Shown here in pieces: positions 25,789 through 34,630 of a stretch of 64,000 nt of DNA. The position numbers and the translations under genes were made by a program. The DNA lies in the NCBI GenBank assembly GCA_026003475.1, contig BPHJ01000001.1, positions 867,189 to 931,188 on the forward strand. The letters run 5' to 3'. The notes under the pieces were generated by a model that was not told the origin of the DNA, made no database searches, and saw only the letters and a list, made by a program, of their open reading frames with translations. Source of the stretch: Candidatus Kapaibacterium sp. Its GTDB lineage: Bacteria > Bacteroidota > Ignavibacteria > Kapaibacteriales > NICIL-2. Position 1 is the stretch's first letter. The number at the start of each line of letters is the position of its first letter.

Positions 25789-28011
25789 ATGGCAAAATCG
25801 AAGCCAACCCTTTTCGACCAGTACATCACCAATACTCGCGCTCAGCAGCCATCGTGGAAGACATCGCCGAGTGTTCGGTGGGTTGCGATTGCAGCGAGTA
25901 TCCTCGTTGCAGCACTCTGTATGCCATCGGTATCGCGGTTCATCATTAGCTCACCTGTTTCGAGCGTGCCATCGGTTGGGTTTCGATGGAATGGGGCACC
26001 AATAATTGCCAACCAGACACTGACAGTGCTCAAACCAGCAGCGGTCTATGAATCGGAATGCGCGCAGGCACGTGCACGCGCGGAACCGGTCTATGAGTTC
26101 CCGATGCAATGGCGGACGCTCCGAATGCAGCTGCTCAGCATCTTCGATTCGGTAGCAGCAGCAATCCGTCCTACTCGCATTCGAGCACACCTGCAAGCGC
26201 GCTATGCTCAATGGGTGGATAGCCTTCTGGATAGCTCGGTGCCAACTGATTCGGTCGTCGTGTCCAGCGCGCCGACGGTGCTCCTCCGTTTTGTCAGTGG
26301 TGCGTACCGGCGCGTTCCAGCAACGGCGCTCCTGTCGCGCTCGCAACTGAACGAACGCATGCAACGTTTCCTGCGAACGCTCCCCCTGGCAGATTCACTA
26401 ATTCCACCGGTGCTTGCACGTTTATCGGCTCTCACGGTTGCTCATTACTCCCTCGAGCGAAGCAAACAAGAGCAGGACATGGCCGCAGCACAAGTGCCGC
26501 GCACTTACGGCATCGTGCTTCGGGGGCAGACCATTGTTGCACCAGGCGACATCATCACCGAAAGCATTGCTGCGCGCCTTGCAGCATATCATCACGCTGT
26601 ATCGGTTGAAGCAACTCCCGAACGTATCATCCGCGGCTTTCTCTCGGGGTTGGTACGCGCTGTGCTTCTGTGTGGGATTGTTTGGCTCTTTTTGATGCGC
26701 ACTCGCTCGACCCAGCAGGACGATAACAGCACCGTCGTTGTCGTGGCAACGTTGCTTGTGCTGACTGTGCTTCAATCGTGGCTAAGCAAGCTTCTTCCCT
26801 CCACACTGGCACCGGAGTTTTTGGTATTGATGCCGGCATCAGTCATGTTGGTAACGGTGCTCTACGACATTCGTTTGGCATTTGTTTTTGCAACGTCGGT
26901 ATCTCTACTGCATATCGCGATTCGTTCCAGCGATGTTACTTCCGGCATTGCATTACTTATTGCATCCATTGCGGGCGCGCTCGGTGTGCGCTCGCTCCAA
27001 AGCCGCTACCAGTTCATCCGCGCCATGCTTATAGTTGCTGGGGGCTCAGCTCTCTCCCTCCTCATTGCCTTGCTTGAAAGTGAAATAACTCCCTCCATGC
27101 TGATAGCGCCCGCGCTTGCTTCCATTGCAAACGCGGTCGTGTCGCCCTTGCTCGTGTACGGAGCACTCCTTGTTGCCGATCGTCTGTTAGATATTCCGAC
27201 GGATTTGCGGTTACTGGAGCTCGATTCACTGACTCATCCATTGCTGGTCAAGCTCCGACATGTTGCACCCGGAACATACCAACACACACTCACCGTTGCC
27301 AATCTTGCTGAACATGCTGCGCTTGCAATCGGTGCAAATCCACTTTTGGCACGCGTTGGGGCATACTTCCACGACATCGGCAAGATGCGCAAGCCAGAAT
27401 ATTTCGCTGAAAATCAAATTGAGCTCTCCAATAAGCATCGCGAGCTTTCACCCTTGCGCAGTGCCGCAATCATTCGCAGCCACGTCGAAGAAGGCATCGA
27501 GCTTGCACTTGAATACGGCTTGCCATGGAAGGTTATCGAGTTCATCCCAATGCACCACGGAACATCGCTGATCCGGCACTTCTACGCCATCGCTGTGGAA
27601 GAATCCCAAACGACCCATGCAGCTGTCAATGAAGCAGACTTCCGCTATCCAGGACCCAAACCAAAAACAAAAGAGACTGCGATTGTCATGCTTGCCGACG
27701 TTGCAGAGGCAATAGCCCGGACAGTGGATACTCCCAGCCGTGTAGCAGAACGCTTGGAAGAAGTCTTCCGTGAAAAAATTAGCGATGGTCAGCTCGATGA
27801 ATGTCCACTTACACTCGACGAAATCGCAACCATCCGCCGCTTGTTCACAGATTTGATTACGGGTATGCTCCACGGTCGACCCGAATACAAATCACTGGCA
27901 CAGAATCCGGAGAGTCTGACTTTATCGAGTTCTGGATCGTCCCCTACTCCGAGCGAATCAGCTACTTTGCCGACTGCTGGCAGTCGTGAGCAGATTTCGT
28001 CAGCAGAGTAA
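25789..28011 (+). CDS. 7TM-HD (PgpH/YqfF-type) phosphohydrolase
   Basis: A 740-residue membrane protein with one N-terminal membrane helix (about 38-55), a large extracytoplasmic 7TMR-HDED-like domain (about 60-270), a multi-helix membrane block (about 285-480) and a C-terminal HD domain (about 495-690). The HD motif is visible as YQHTLTVANLAEHAAL and GAYFHDIGKMRKPEYF, with NKHRELSPLRSAAIIRSHVEEG following. PgpH proteins hydrolyse cyclic di-AMP to pApA. The length and domain order are canonical. Its TAA overlaps the next ATG (TAATG), coupling it to the Xer recombinase gene. Confidence 0.9.
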   Translation: MAKSKPTLFDQYITNTRAQQPSWKTSPSVRWVAIAASILVAALCMPSVSRFIISSPVSSVPSVGFRWNGAPIIANQTLTVLKPAAVYESECAQARARAEPVYEFPMQWRTLRMQLLSIFDSVAAAIRPTRIRAHLQARYAQWVDSLLDSSVPTDSVVVSSAPTVLLRFVSGAYRRVPATALLSRSQLNERMQRFLRTLPLADSLIPPVLARLSALTVAHYSLERSKQEQDMAAAQVPRTYGIVLRGQTIVAPGDIITESIAARLAAYHHAVSVEATPERIIRGFLSGLVRAVLLCGIVWLFLMRTRSTQQDDNSTVVVVATLLVLTVLQSWLSKLLPSTLAPEFLVLMPASVMLVTVLYDIRLAFVFATSVSLLHIAIRSSDVTSGIALLIASIAGALGVRSLQSRYQFIRAMLIVAGGSALSLLIALLESEITPSMLIAPALASIANAVVSPLLVYGALLVADRLLDIPTDLRLLELDSLTHPLLVKLRHVAPGTYQHTLTVANLAEHAALAIGANPLLARVGAYFHDIGKMRKPEYFAENQIELSNKHRELSPLRSAAIIRSHVEEGIELALEYGLPWKVIEFIPMHHGTSLIRHFYAIAVEESQTTHAAVNEADFRYPGPKPKTKETAIVMLADVAEAIARTVDTPSRVAERLEEVFREKISDGQLDECPLTLDEIATIRRLFTDLITGMLHGRPEYKSLAQNPESLTLSSSGSSPTPSESATLPTAGSREQISSAE

Positions 28012-28925
28012 TGAATGGGTACGTGGCGTCATCATGGCACGAAATTCTGGGCAACTTTGAGCACTATCTCCGCTTCGAGAAAGGTGCCTCCGAGAACACA
28101 ATCGCCGCGTATATCCACAACGTTCGGCAGTACGTGGAGTTCATTCAAGCAAACGGTATTGCAGCTTTCGATGCGATCACCGAGCAGCACGTTACTGCCT
28201 TCCTCCACAGACTCGCCCAGATTGGACTATCTGAGCGATCCATTGCCCGATACCTGAGTGCCCTTCGTCAATTTCACACTTTCGCAATTGCGTATGAATT
28301 GGCGTCGGTGAACCCTACGGAATTGTTGGAGTCCCCTTCGGTTCAACGTACTCTACCGGTTGTACTCACTGTGGAGGAAGTGACCCGATTGTTGGAGGGA
28401 GTACAGACGAATACTCCGCACGGGATACGCGATCGCACGGTGTTAGAAGTGCTCTATGGGTGCGGACTCCGCGTGAGCGAGCTTTGTGGACTGCGGCTGA
28501 GCGATATTGCTTTTGATCAATCGTTAGTTCGCGTGCGTGGAAAGGGTGCAAAGGAGCGATTTGTTCCAATCGGTGAGGTTGCACTGGGATGGATCCACCG
28601 ATACGTGCACGATGCTTATCCGTTGCTTCGCTCCCCGCATCATCACCCAACGACGCTATTGCTTTCTAATCGCGGTCGTTCGCTCAATCGTATGGCCGTG
28701 TGGCTCATCGTTCAAAGCGCCGCACGCACTGCCGGACTTGAAAACCACATTACCCCTCATACCCTTCGCCACTGCTTTGCGACGCACTTAGTCGAAGCTG
28801 GAGCGGATCTGCGCGCTGTTCAAGAGATGTTGGGGCATGCCGATATTTCGACTACGCAGATCTATACGCACCTCGACCGGCTCTACCTGCGCGAGGTGCA
28901 TCAGCGGTTCCACCCGCGATGGTAA
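28011..28925 (+). CDS. xerD: Tyrosine recombinase XerC/XerD
   Basis: A 304-residue site-specific recombinase that, with a partner and FtsK, resolves chromosome dimers at dif. The N-terminal SAM-like core-binding domain is residues 1-95. The catalytic set is complete: Arg near 154 in GCGLRVSELCGLRL, Lys in RGKGAKERFVPIG, His and Arg in HTLRHCFATHL, His in GHADISTTQ and Tyr near 284 in QIYTHLD. It is coupled to the upstream 7TM-HD gene by TAATG. XerC versus XerD cannot be settled by eye. There are no flanking repeats or cargo suggesting a mobile-element integrase. Confidence 0.9.
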   Translation: MNGYVASSWHEILGNFEHYLRFEKGASENTIAAYIHNVRQYVEFIQANGIAAFDAITEQHVTAFLHRLAQIGLSERSIARYLSALRQFHTFAIAYELASVNPTELLESPSVQRTLPVVLTVEEVTRLLEGVQTNTPHGIRDRTVLEVLYGCGLRVSELCGLRLSDIAFDQSLVRVRGKGAKERFVPIGEVALGWIHRYVHDAYPLLRSPHHHPTTLLLSNRGRSLNRMAVWLIVQSAARTAGLENHITPHTLRHCFATHLVEAGADLRAVQEMLGHADISTTQIYTHLDRLYLREVHQRFHPRW

Positions 28926-28957
28926 TACCAAGATTCACCGATGCTCCAGTGCAGACC

Positions 28958-30280
28958 ATGCGTCTTACACGCAGCGTTTTCCAAGCTCCGTGCCGGCTGA
29001 TTGCGATGCTCATTCTGTTGGGCATGGTGAACGCATTACAACATGCTCTTGCGGCACACACACCAACTGACAACGCTGCTATCGCTCCCAGTAAGTGGGT
29101 CAGCGCAATGCCCTCGTTTGCGACTGTCAAATTTGGCATTGACAATTTGCAGGAACTTCGTTTTGAACCATTTCGCGGCAAGCGTGTTGCGTTGGTTTGC
29201 AACGCAGCAAGCCAAACACGTTTTATGGAGCACACTGTTAGAGCACTGCTGCAAGCAGGAACAATCCAGCTTCGCACCATTCTGCTCCCTGATCCTCGTG
29301 ATGCTGAATTCATCCAAGCAAGTACGCCAGCAGATGCCATCAATGGTCGGATCCGAATCGCCACCCTTGCGACCACAGGACGAAGGCCAACACCAGATAT
29401 GCTCGATGGGTGTGATATTGTCGTTGTGGATCTGCAAGACATCGGGATACGGCCCTATCCGACAATTGCCACACTCTACGGAGTGCTCGATGCTTGTGCC
29501 GAGTATGGTCTTCCAGTGGTAGTACTCGATCGCCCCAATCCGCTCGGTGGTGAGTCGGTTGATGGTTCGGTTCCGGATTCAAGCACTCCACGAACTGGCT
29601 TTACTCCTATCCCCATCCCCTACCTACATGGGATGACGATCGGTGAAATTGCCTTGATGATCAACGGCGAGGGGTGGCTCACGCGCGATCCACAAACCGG
29701 AGCTCCTCGTCAGTGCCAGCTTCAAGTCATCAAGATGCGGCGGTGGCGCCGGACCCTGCAGTGGGAACAGGTTCGATATCACTGGGTGCCGACGTCTCCG
29801 AATGTCCCGACAGCCGCTGCAGTTCGTGGTATTGCCATGCTCGGATTGATTGGCGAGCTCGATGCCGTCAGCATCGGTATCGGAACAGAACGACCATTTG
29901 CGTTGCTGGGTGCACCAGATTTGAACGACTCCGTCATAACTCGATGCCGTCAACTCCTCGCGCGCGCGGGGATTCAAGTCGAGGAAGTCTCGTTCACCCC
30001 CACCACGGGTGCATTCGCCGGACAGATGTGTCGAGGTGTGTCGTTGGTCTATCCGCCGAATCGCTCGGTTCCGTACTACTCCCTTGGTTTAGAGCTCCTC
30101 CAAACCCTGGCTGAACACTATGCTCCTATTCGGGAAAAGCTCCGTCAACCGCAGTATCGGCAGCGCTTGTATCGAATCACTGGCGACCGACGATTCCTTG
30201 ATTTTGAAACTACCGACACGCTGCTGGCACAATCACCCGACTTTCAGAGCCGACGCGTGCGGTACTTGCTCTACCCTTAG
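28958..30280 (+). CDS. NamZ-like (DUF1343) exo-beta-N-acetylmuramidase
   Basis: A 440-residue exported protein of the DUF1343 family, whose characterised member NamZ releases N-acetylmuramic acid from the non-reducing end of peptidoglycan fragments. A signal peptide starts at MRLTRSVFQAP and runs to about residue 33. Family stretches include FRGKRVALVCNAASQT, DIVVVDLQDIGIRPYPTIATLYGVLDAC, VVLDRPNPLGG, YLHGMTIGEIALMINGEGWL and the C-terminal ITGDRRFLDFE. ATG 28919 overlaps xerD and would add 13 residues ahead of the signal peptide, so 28958 is preferred. It converges with, and overlaps by 4 bp, the NAGPA-like gene. Confidence 0.86.
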   Translation: MRLTRSVFQAPCRLIAMLILLGMVNALQHALAAHTPTDNAAIAPSKWVSAMPSFATVKFGIDNLQELRFEPFRGKRVALVCNAASQTRFMEHTVRALLQAGTIQLRTILLPDPRDAEFIQASTPADAINGRIRIATLATTGRRPTPDMLDGCDIVVVDLQDIGIRPYPTIATLYGVLDACAEYGLPVVVLDRPNPLGGESVDGSVPDSSTPRTGFTPIPIPYLHGMTIGEIALMINGEGWLTRDPQTGAPRQCQLQVIKMRRWRRTLQWEQVRYHWVPTSPNVPTAAAVRGIAMLGLIGELDAVSIGIGTERPFALLGAPDLNDSVITRCRQLLARAGIQVEEVSFTPTTGAFAGQMCRGVSLVYPPNRSVPYYSLGLELLQTLAEHYAPIREKLRQPQYRQRLYRITGDRRFLDFETTDTLLAQSPDFQSRRVRYLLYP

Positions 30281-31791
30281 CGTGACCCTTTCCGTCGCTG
30301 CCAGATAACAAGGGCATTCGCAACCGGTCGGTAGAACGATGAATTCGATGGCACAACACACCGTCCGCCAACAACCATGGTCGTCGAGCCACCACCATCG
30401 AGGTTGAGTGCGTTGTATGCTCCAAACCGTTTCATAAACTGAGCAAGCTCGCGTAAGTTCATCCCAACCGACACACCAGGCGTCGCTTCGACTGCAACGA
30501 AGTACAACACCGATTGAATGAGATCGGTCCCGATCGCGGTACGTGCCAATCGTTGCTCGACAAATGCACTGCCCCGATGTGTGGTGTCCTCCAACTGTGG
30601 TTTGATTTGACCATCTGCAACCAGGGTCGGTGTTCCGCTCACTGCATAGTGGAATTGCAATGAGTCGTGCCGCTTTGTCCGGCAGAAAAGTGTAACGGTA
30701 TCGCCCGGACGTACGGCTGTGCGAAGCAGATGATTAACTGGATAGCTCAGGACGGCCCCCCGCAAGGGTACTTCCACCCTGCCACTATCGAGCATTGCCA
30801 GTACGACACAGGGGATTGGTTGATTGATCGCCGGTTGACGCAAGTAACGGATGAGCATCTTTCCGCGCCGGTATTGGGACAACCAGCGCTCTGCTTCGGA
30901 TCGCTGGAGTGTTGCGATGGAATCTGTGCTGATGGTCGGATCGAGTGTATCTGCTGCCTGTAATGAGCGCAATTGCTGTAGCCATGCAGTATCGAGTGGC
31001 ACCAGTTGCGGGATGCTGTCCCCAGCAAATCGGTTGAAGAGCGCGACGCCATCGGTGGCAAGGTTTTGATTGGCTGATGCAATCGGAACAGTTGTCCCAT
31101 TTGGTAGGCGGAGAGTAAGTTCGACGAATGCACTATCAATCCATGGGCGATAGCGCCGATCGAGCCAGAGTGCGTTCCAGGGAACAGCAGTAGCTGTAAT
31201 GAGTTCTCCATCGTTGATACTAACGCCAATAGGAAGACGGGTTCCCGCTTGCCAAAAACTCGCATTGATCGCGATCAAGACATCGCGATTGAGAGTCGAA
31301 TCGAATCGATTGACGATTGCAGGGACCGATTCGAGTTTCCCCAACTGATCGCACGCTTGGGCAAGCTCGATTGTGTAGCGAGGATTCCGGACGACACACG
31401 TGACAGCATGGACAATCGAATGCATTGAATCTGCCAAGAGCACATCCAATTTTCGGTAGATAATGCCAGGTACAAGCAACGAGTCATAGAGAATTTGCAC
31501 ACCACGGATCACTCCTGGAGGTTTGGAGCGTATGGGTACGTTTGCTCGTGCTGTACGGCGACGACTGCTCCGACGGTTCGGGAGCGTTCTGCTCTTACGG
31601 CGTTTCTTCTTTATCTGCTTGGACCCCTGGTTGCGGGTTTGAATGGTGGTGAATGTAACAGCAGTCGTACGCAGTGGAACAAGCAGGGCCGCATCCGCAA
31701 CTGCGGTGTGGATGAACGAACTCTTTTCCGAATGGACAGGAAGGGTACAAAAAGCAATTCCGGCAACCAGATACCATACGATAGGTCGCAT
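30277..31791 (-). CDS. Phosphodiester glycosidase (NAGPA/DUF2233)-domain exported protein
   Basis: A 504-residue protein with a signal peptide (MRPIVWYLVAGIAFCTLPVHS) and a basic stretch near residues 55-90 (KQIKKKRRKSRTLPNRRSSR). The C-terminal half is an NAGPA-like domain, with the signature ALNLDGGGSTTMVV near residue 460 and GVSVGMNLRELAQFM before it. In eukaryotes this fold uncovers mannose-6-phosphate; bacterial members are proposed to act on sugar phosphodiesters in the envelope or on exopolysaccharide. ATG 31809 is six codons further upstream. The gene converges with the NamZ-like gene, so both products may process cell-wall sugars; this is inference. Confidence 0.75.
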   Translation of the reverse strand: MRPIVWYLVAGIAFCTLPVHSEKSSFIHTAVADAALLVPLRTTAVTFTTIQTRNQGSKQIKKKRRKSRTLPNRRSSRRRTARANVPIRSKPPGVIRGVQILYDSLLVPGIIYRKLDVLLADSMHSIVHAVTCVVRNPRYTIELAQACDQLGKLESVPAIVNRFDSTLNRDVLIAINASFWQAGTRLPIGVSINDGELITATAVPWNALWLDRRYRPWIDSAFVELTLRLPNGTTVPIASANQNLATDGVALFNRFAGDSIPQLVPLDTAWLQQLRSLQAADTLDPTISTDSIATLQRSEAERWLSQYRRGKMLIRYLRQPAINQPIPCVVLAMLDSGRVEVPLRGAVLSYPVNHLLRTAVRPGDTVTLFCRTKRHDSLQFHYAVSGTPTLVADGQIKPQLEDTTHRGSAFVEQRLARTAIGTDLIQSVLYFVAVEATPGVSVGMNLRELAQFMKRFGAYNALNLDGGGSTTMVVGGRCVVPSNSSFYRPVANALVIWQRRKGSR

Positions 31792-31896
31792 TCTTGCAAG
31801 ACAGTGCATGAAACGAGCTTTCGGACGGTAATGGCCAGCACGATGGAATCAGTTGCGTTTTGCTACCAACGAGGCCATCATTCACACCGTACTCGA

Positions 31897-32409
31897 CTAC
31901 CGCCGCAGATACCTGCAAAGGTAGCGAACTTGCTCGGATGCTTCCATTTTCGGAAAGTAGCGCCATTGCCACCAGTATTCCCCTCCAGCGCTCCCTCCTA
32001 CAACCCAGAACGCACTCCAAACGGTAACCCCGAGAAATGCATCACGCGGAACGTTGTCAACCAGTGCATAGATGCTGAGTGCAACGAGCATTGTGCCCGC
32101 GCAGAGCCGCTCGAGCGCATCAAGGAGCGCAACGATCCGTTCCGATTGCCAGGTCCGACGATGCTGTCGCATGACCGACAGTTGCAACCCGACCAGAACG
32201 GAGAGCGCCCCAACGACCACCGCGAACCAATGGAACCGTGGCACCGAGTAGTACCCAACGAGAATGCCGAGGATACCCTCCATTGCTACATACATAGCCC
32301 ACCGTCGCCGCTGCAGCAAGCGGAGCTGGCGGTGCAGAGTCCACAACGCAGTTGCTGCTGATGCTGAACCGAGCACAACTGGGCTTGCCTGTTGAATGAG
32401 TCTCATCAT
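31897..32409 (-). CDS. Small integral membrane protein, function unknown
   Basis: I do not recognise this family. It has 170 residues with about four hydrophobic segments: YVAMEGILGILVGYYS, WFAVVVGALSVLVGLQLSV, CAGTMLVALSIYALV and AFLGVTVWSAFWVVGG, separated by Arg-rich loops such as LHRQLRLLQRRRW. It ends in a charged tail (RYLCRYLRR). It is on the same strand and 105 bp upstream of the NAGPA-like gene. The opposite strand carries a 288-codon open frame that spans this gene and part of its neighbour; codon use and the membrane pattern favour the minus strand. Confidence 0.55.
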   Translation of the reverse strand: MMRLIQQASPVVLGSASAATALWTLHRQLRLLQRRRWAMYVAMEGILGILVGYYSVPRFHWFAVVVGALSVLVGLQLSVMRQHRRTWQSERIVALLDALERLCAGTMLVALSIYALVDNVPRDAFLGVTVWSAFWVVGGSAGGEYWWQWRYFPKMEASEQVRYLCRYLRR

Positions 32410-32561
32410 TTCAAGGTGATGGTATGCACGTGGTGCAGCAGTAATTCAGCGCTGTGTGTGAACACCGGCAAATTCGGAGCTGGCAGACAGCGGCACTGTG
32501 TAACAACACTGGCAGAAAATTCACAACAGCACCGATGTCTGACCATGGGACAAATTTCGAG

Positions 32562-32569
32562 TATCTTTG
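32562..32569 (+). promoter_or_regulatory. Putative -7 promoter box (TATCTTTG) ahead of the third crotonase gene
   Basis: TATCTTTG followed by CC lies 37 bases before ATG 32607. It is the same octamer as at 24039 and, on the minus strand, at 58914. The rest of the 197-bp divergent region 32410-32606 shows no other signal I can support. Confidence 0.48.
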
Positions 32570-32606
32570 CCATGTTCGCAATCAGTAAAACTTCTGATTT
32601 TTTGCG

Positions 32607-33377
32607 ATGCAGTTTTCGACACTTTCGCTTGAGCCCCAGCAATCCTCTACGCTCTTGGTGTACCTTGATCGCCCAGACAAGCTCAATGCGCTCAACGCCA
32701 CCATGCTTGACGAGCTCGACCAACTGTTTTCGGATGCATCCCTGTTGAGCACGTACCGCAGCATTATCATCACCGGACGTGGGAAAGCGTTTGCTGCTGG
32801 CGCTGATATTGCCGAGCTTTCACAGTGCGTGGAAGAAACTGGAGAAGCATTCTCCCGTCGGGGGCAACAAGTGTTCGCTCGAATTGAATCGTGCACGATA
32901 CCTGTCATCGCTGCCGTCAATGGCTATGCACTCGGTGGCGGATGCGAACTGGCTATGGCATGCCATCTTCGTTTTGCAGCCACAACGGCAGTATTTGGGC
33001 AACCGGAGATCAAACTTGGTATCATCCCTGGCTACGGTGGGACGGAACGGCTTGTCCGGCTCATTGGCCTTGCACGAGCAACGGAGTACCTACTCACCGG
33101 CGAACACATCCCTGCTGAACGTGCTCATGCACTGGGGCTGGTCAATCGGATTTGTGATCCGGCGTCGCTCCTGAACGAAGCACTCGCGTTTTGCTCACTT
33201 ATTGAGCGGATGCCCCCACTTGCCGTTACCAGTATCCTGCGGTGCACGCATGGCGCACATCCGTTCGACGGTTATCTCGAGGCGCACGAATTTGGGAAGC
33301 TCTGTTCAAGCCACGACTTCCAGGAAGGAACGAAGGCATTCCTCGAAAAGCGACAACCAAACTTTCGTGGGTGTTGA
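32607..33377 (+). CDS. Enoyl-CoA hydratase (crotonase family)
   Basis: A 256-residue crotonase with both catalytic glutamates (GGGCELAMACH and FGQPEIKLGIIPGYGGTERL) and the oxyanion motif AFAAGADIAEL. It is therefore a probable short-chain enoyl-CoA hydratase and is close in pattern to the protein encoded at 24073, so the two may be paralogues. Its TGA shares a base with the start of kdtA (TGATG). That coupling of a beta-oxidation enzyme with LPS synthesis is curious and may only reflect gene packing. Confidence 0.92.
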   Translation: MQFSTLSLEPQQSSTLLVYLDRPDKLNALNATMLDELDQLFSDASLLSTYRSIIITGRGKAFAAGADIAELSQCVEETGEAFSRRGQQVFARIESCTIPVIAAVNGYALGGGCELAMACHLRFAATTAVFGQPEIKLGIIPGYGGTERLVRLIGLARATEYLLTGEHIPAERAHALGLVNRICDPASLLNEALAFCSLIERMPPLAVTSILRCTHGAHPFDGYLEAHEFGKLCSSHDFQEGTKAFLEKRQPNFRGC

Positions 33378-34630
33378 TGCGCTGCGTGTGGGGAATTCTC
33401 TACAACGCTACGCTCGCTGTGCTGCTCCTTGGTGTTCGCATAGTAACGCCCTTCTTCCCCAAGCTTCGGTTGCGCGGGCAGATCCTTCGTCAACAGAATG
33501 CAAAACTGGAAAGTCTCGCCACCGCTGATGAGAGACCGACGATTTGGTTTCATGCGGCGTCAATGGGTGAACTCGAGCAGATCAAGCCTCTGGTGCGTCT
33601 CTACCGTGAGCGCTTGCCAAGCAGTCGGATTCTGGTGAGCGTGTTTTCGCCATCAGCATACCGACAACATCGGGACCTTCCCTGCGATGCATTGCTGTTA
33701 CTTCCGTACGACACTCCTGTTGCTGCCCGACGATGGGTGAAAGTGCTGCAACCCACGATTGCCATCGTATCGCGCTACGATCTGTGGTGGAATATCACCA
33801 GGCAACTCTACAAACGCGGGATACCATTGGCTATCGTCAACGCCACCTTTCCTTCGACGCGATGGGCACCGATGCTCGCAGGATACTACCACTTGCTCTA
33901 TGGACATGCAAAGCTGATTATTGCTCGGTCGGACCGCCATGCAGCAGCATTTCAACGTCTGGGCATACAGAGCAAGATTGTTGTGACTCCCGATACACGG
34001 ATAGATCAGGTCGCAACGCTTGCTCACGCAGTAACAGAGCCACCAGCGTTTCTTGACCATCAAGCATTCCGCTTGCTACTCGGTAGTACTTGGCAAGCAG
34101 ACGAAACGCTGTGGTTGGCGGCCTGGCAGAGGCTTGAACCATCTTCCAAGCGTTCGATGCAGCTCATCATCGTCCCGCACGAGCCCACACCGCACCATTG
34201 CATGCACCTTCAGCGAGAACTCCCCGGTGCTGTGCTCCTAAGTCAATTCAACGCGCCAGAGCACCCCGCCGTTGTCATCGTTGATCGTGTGGGGATGCTT
34301 GCCCGCTTGTACTACCATGCTTCTGCTGCGTACATCGGTGGCGGGTTCGGTGCCGGAGTTCATAGCCTTTTGGAAGCTGCCTTTGCGGGTATTCCACTCA
34401 GTTGCGGGCCGCGCATCGAACGAAGCGATGATGCACAGGAATTTTCCGAAGCAGGATTGCTCCGCGTTCTCACGTCACCATCAGAAGCCATTGCGTGGCT
34501 CGATGAGGTCAGAAACGCACCCGCTCTCCGAGAGTGCGCACGCTCAGTGCAGGAGCAGCTCCATTCACTGCAGGGAGTAAGTGTGCACGTCTATCGCCTT
34601 ATCGAGCAGGAACGGGAGCTTCTGACTTGA
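33377..34630 (+). CDS. kdtA: 3-deoxy-D-manno-octulosonate (Kdo) transferase
   Basis: A 417-residue GT30 glycosyltransferase (WaaA) that adds Kdo to lipid IV-A in the inner membrane. An N-terminal membrane anchor (WGILYNATLAVLLLGVRIVTPFF) precedes the acceptor domain with WFHAASMGELEQIKPLV and ILVSVFSPSAYR. The C-terminal donor domain has LLGSTWQADETLWLAAW, VPHEPTPHH, and YIGGGFGAGVHSLLEAAFAGIPLSCGP. The start at 33377 (MRCVWG) is the family start; a longer frame overlaps the hydratase. It shows that the cell makes LPS. Its 3' end overlaps lgt by 32 bp in convergent orientation. Confidence 0.93.
   Translation: MRCVWGILYNATLAVLLLGVRIVTPFFPKLRLRGQILRQQNAKLESLATADERPTIWFHAASMGELEQIKPLVRLYRERLPSSRILVSVFSPSAYRQHRDLPCDALLLLPYDTPVAARRWVKVLQPTIAIVSRYDLWWNITRQLYKRGIPLAIVNATFPSTRWAPMLAGYYHLLYGHAKLIIARSDRHAAAFQRLGIQSKIVVTPDTRIDQVATLAHAVTEPPAFLDHQAFRLLLGSTWQADETLWLAAWQRLEPSSKRSMQLIIVPHEPTPHHCMHLQRELPGAVLLSQFNAPEHPAVVIVDRVGMLARLYYHASAAYIGGGFGAGVHSLLEAAFAGIPLSCGPRIERSDDAQEFSEAGLLRVLTSPSEAIAWLDEVRNAPALRECARSVQEQLHSLQGVSVHVYRLIEQERELLT

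Noticed and set aside
28011-28925. Xer recombinase as a phage or integron integrase
   Set aside because: There are no attachment-site repeats, tRNA insertion or cargo genes nearby, and the protein has the length and motifs of housekeeping XerC/XerD.
31495-32361. A 288-codon plus-strand open frame
   Set aside because: It spans the 5' end of the NAGPA-like gene, the intergenic gap and the membrane protein gene on the other strand, and has no domain or signal features.
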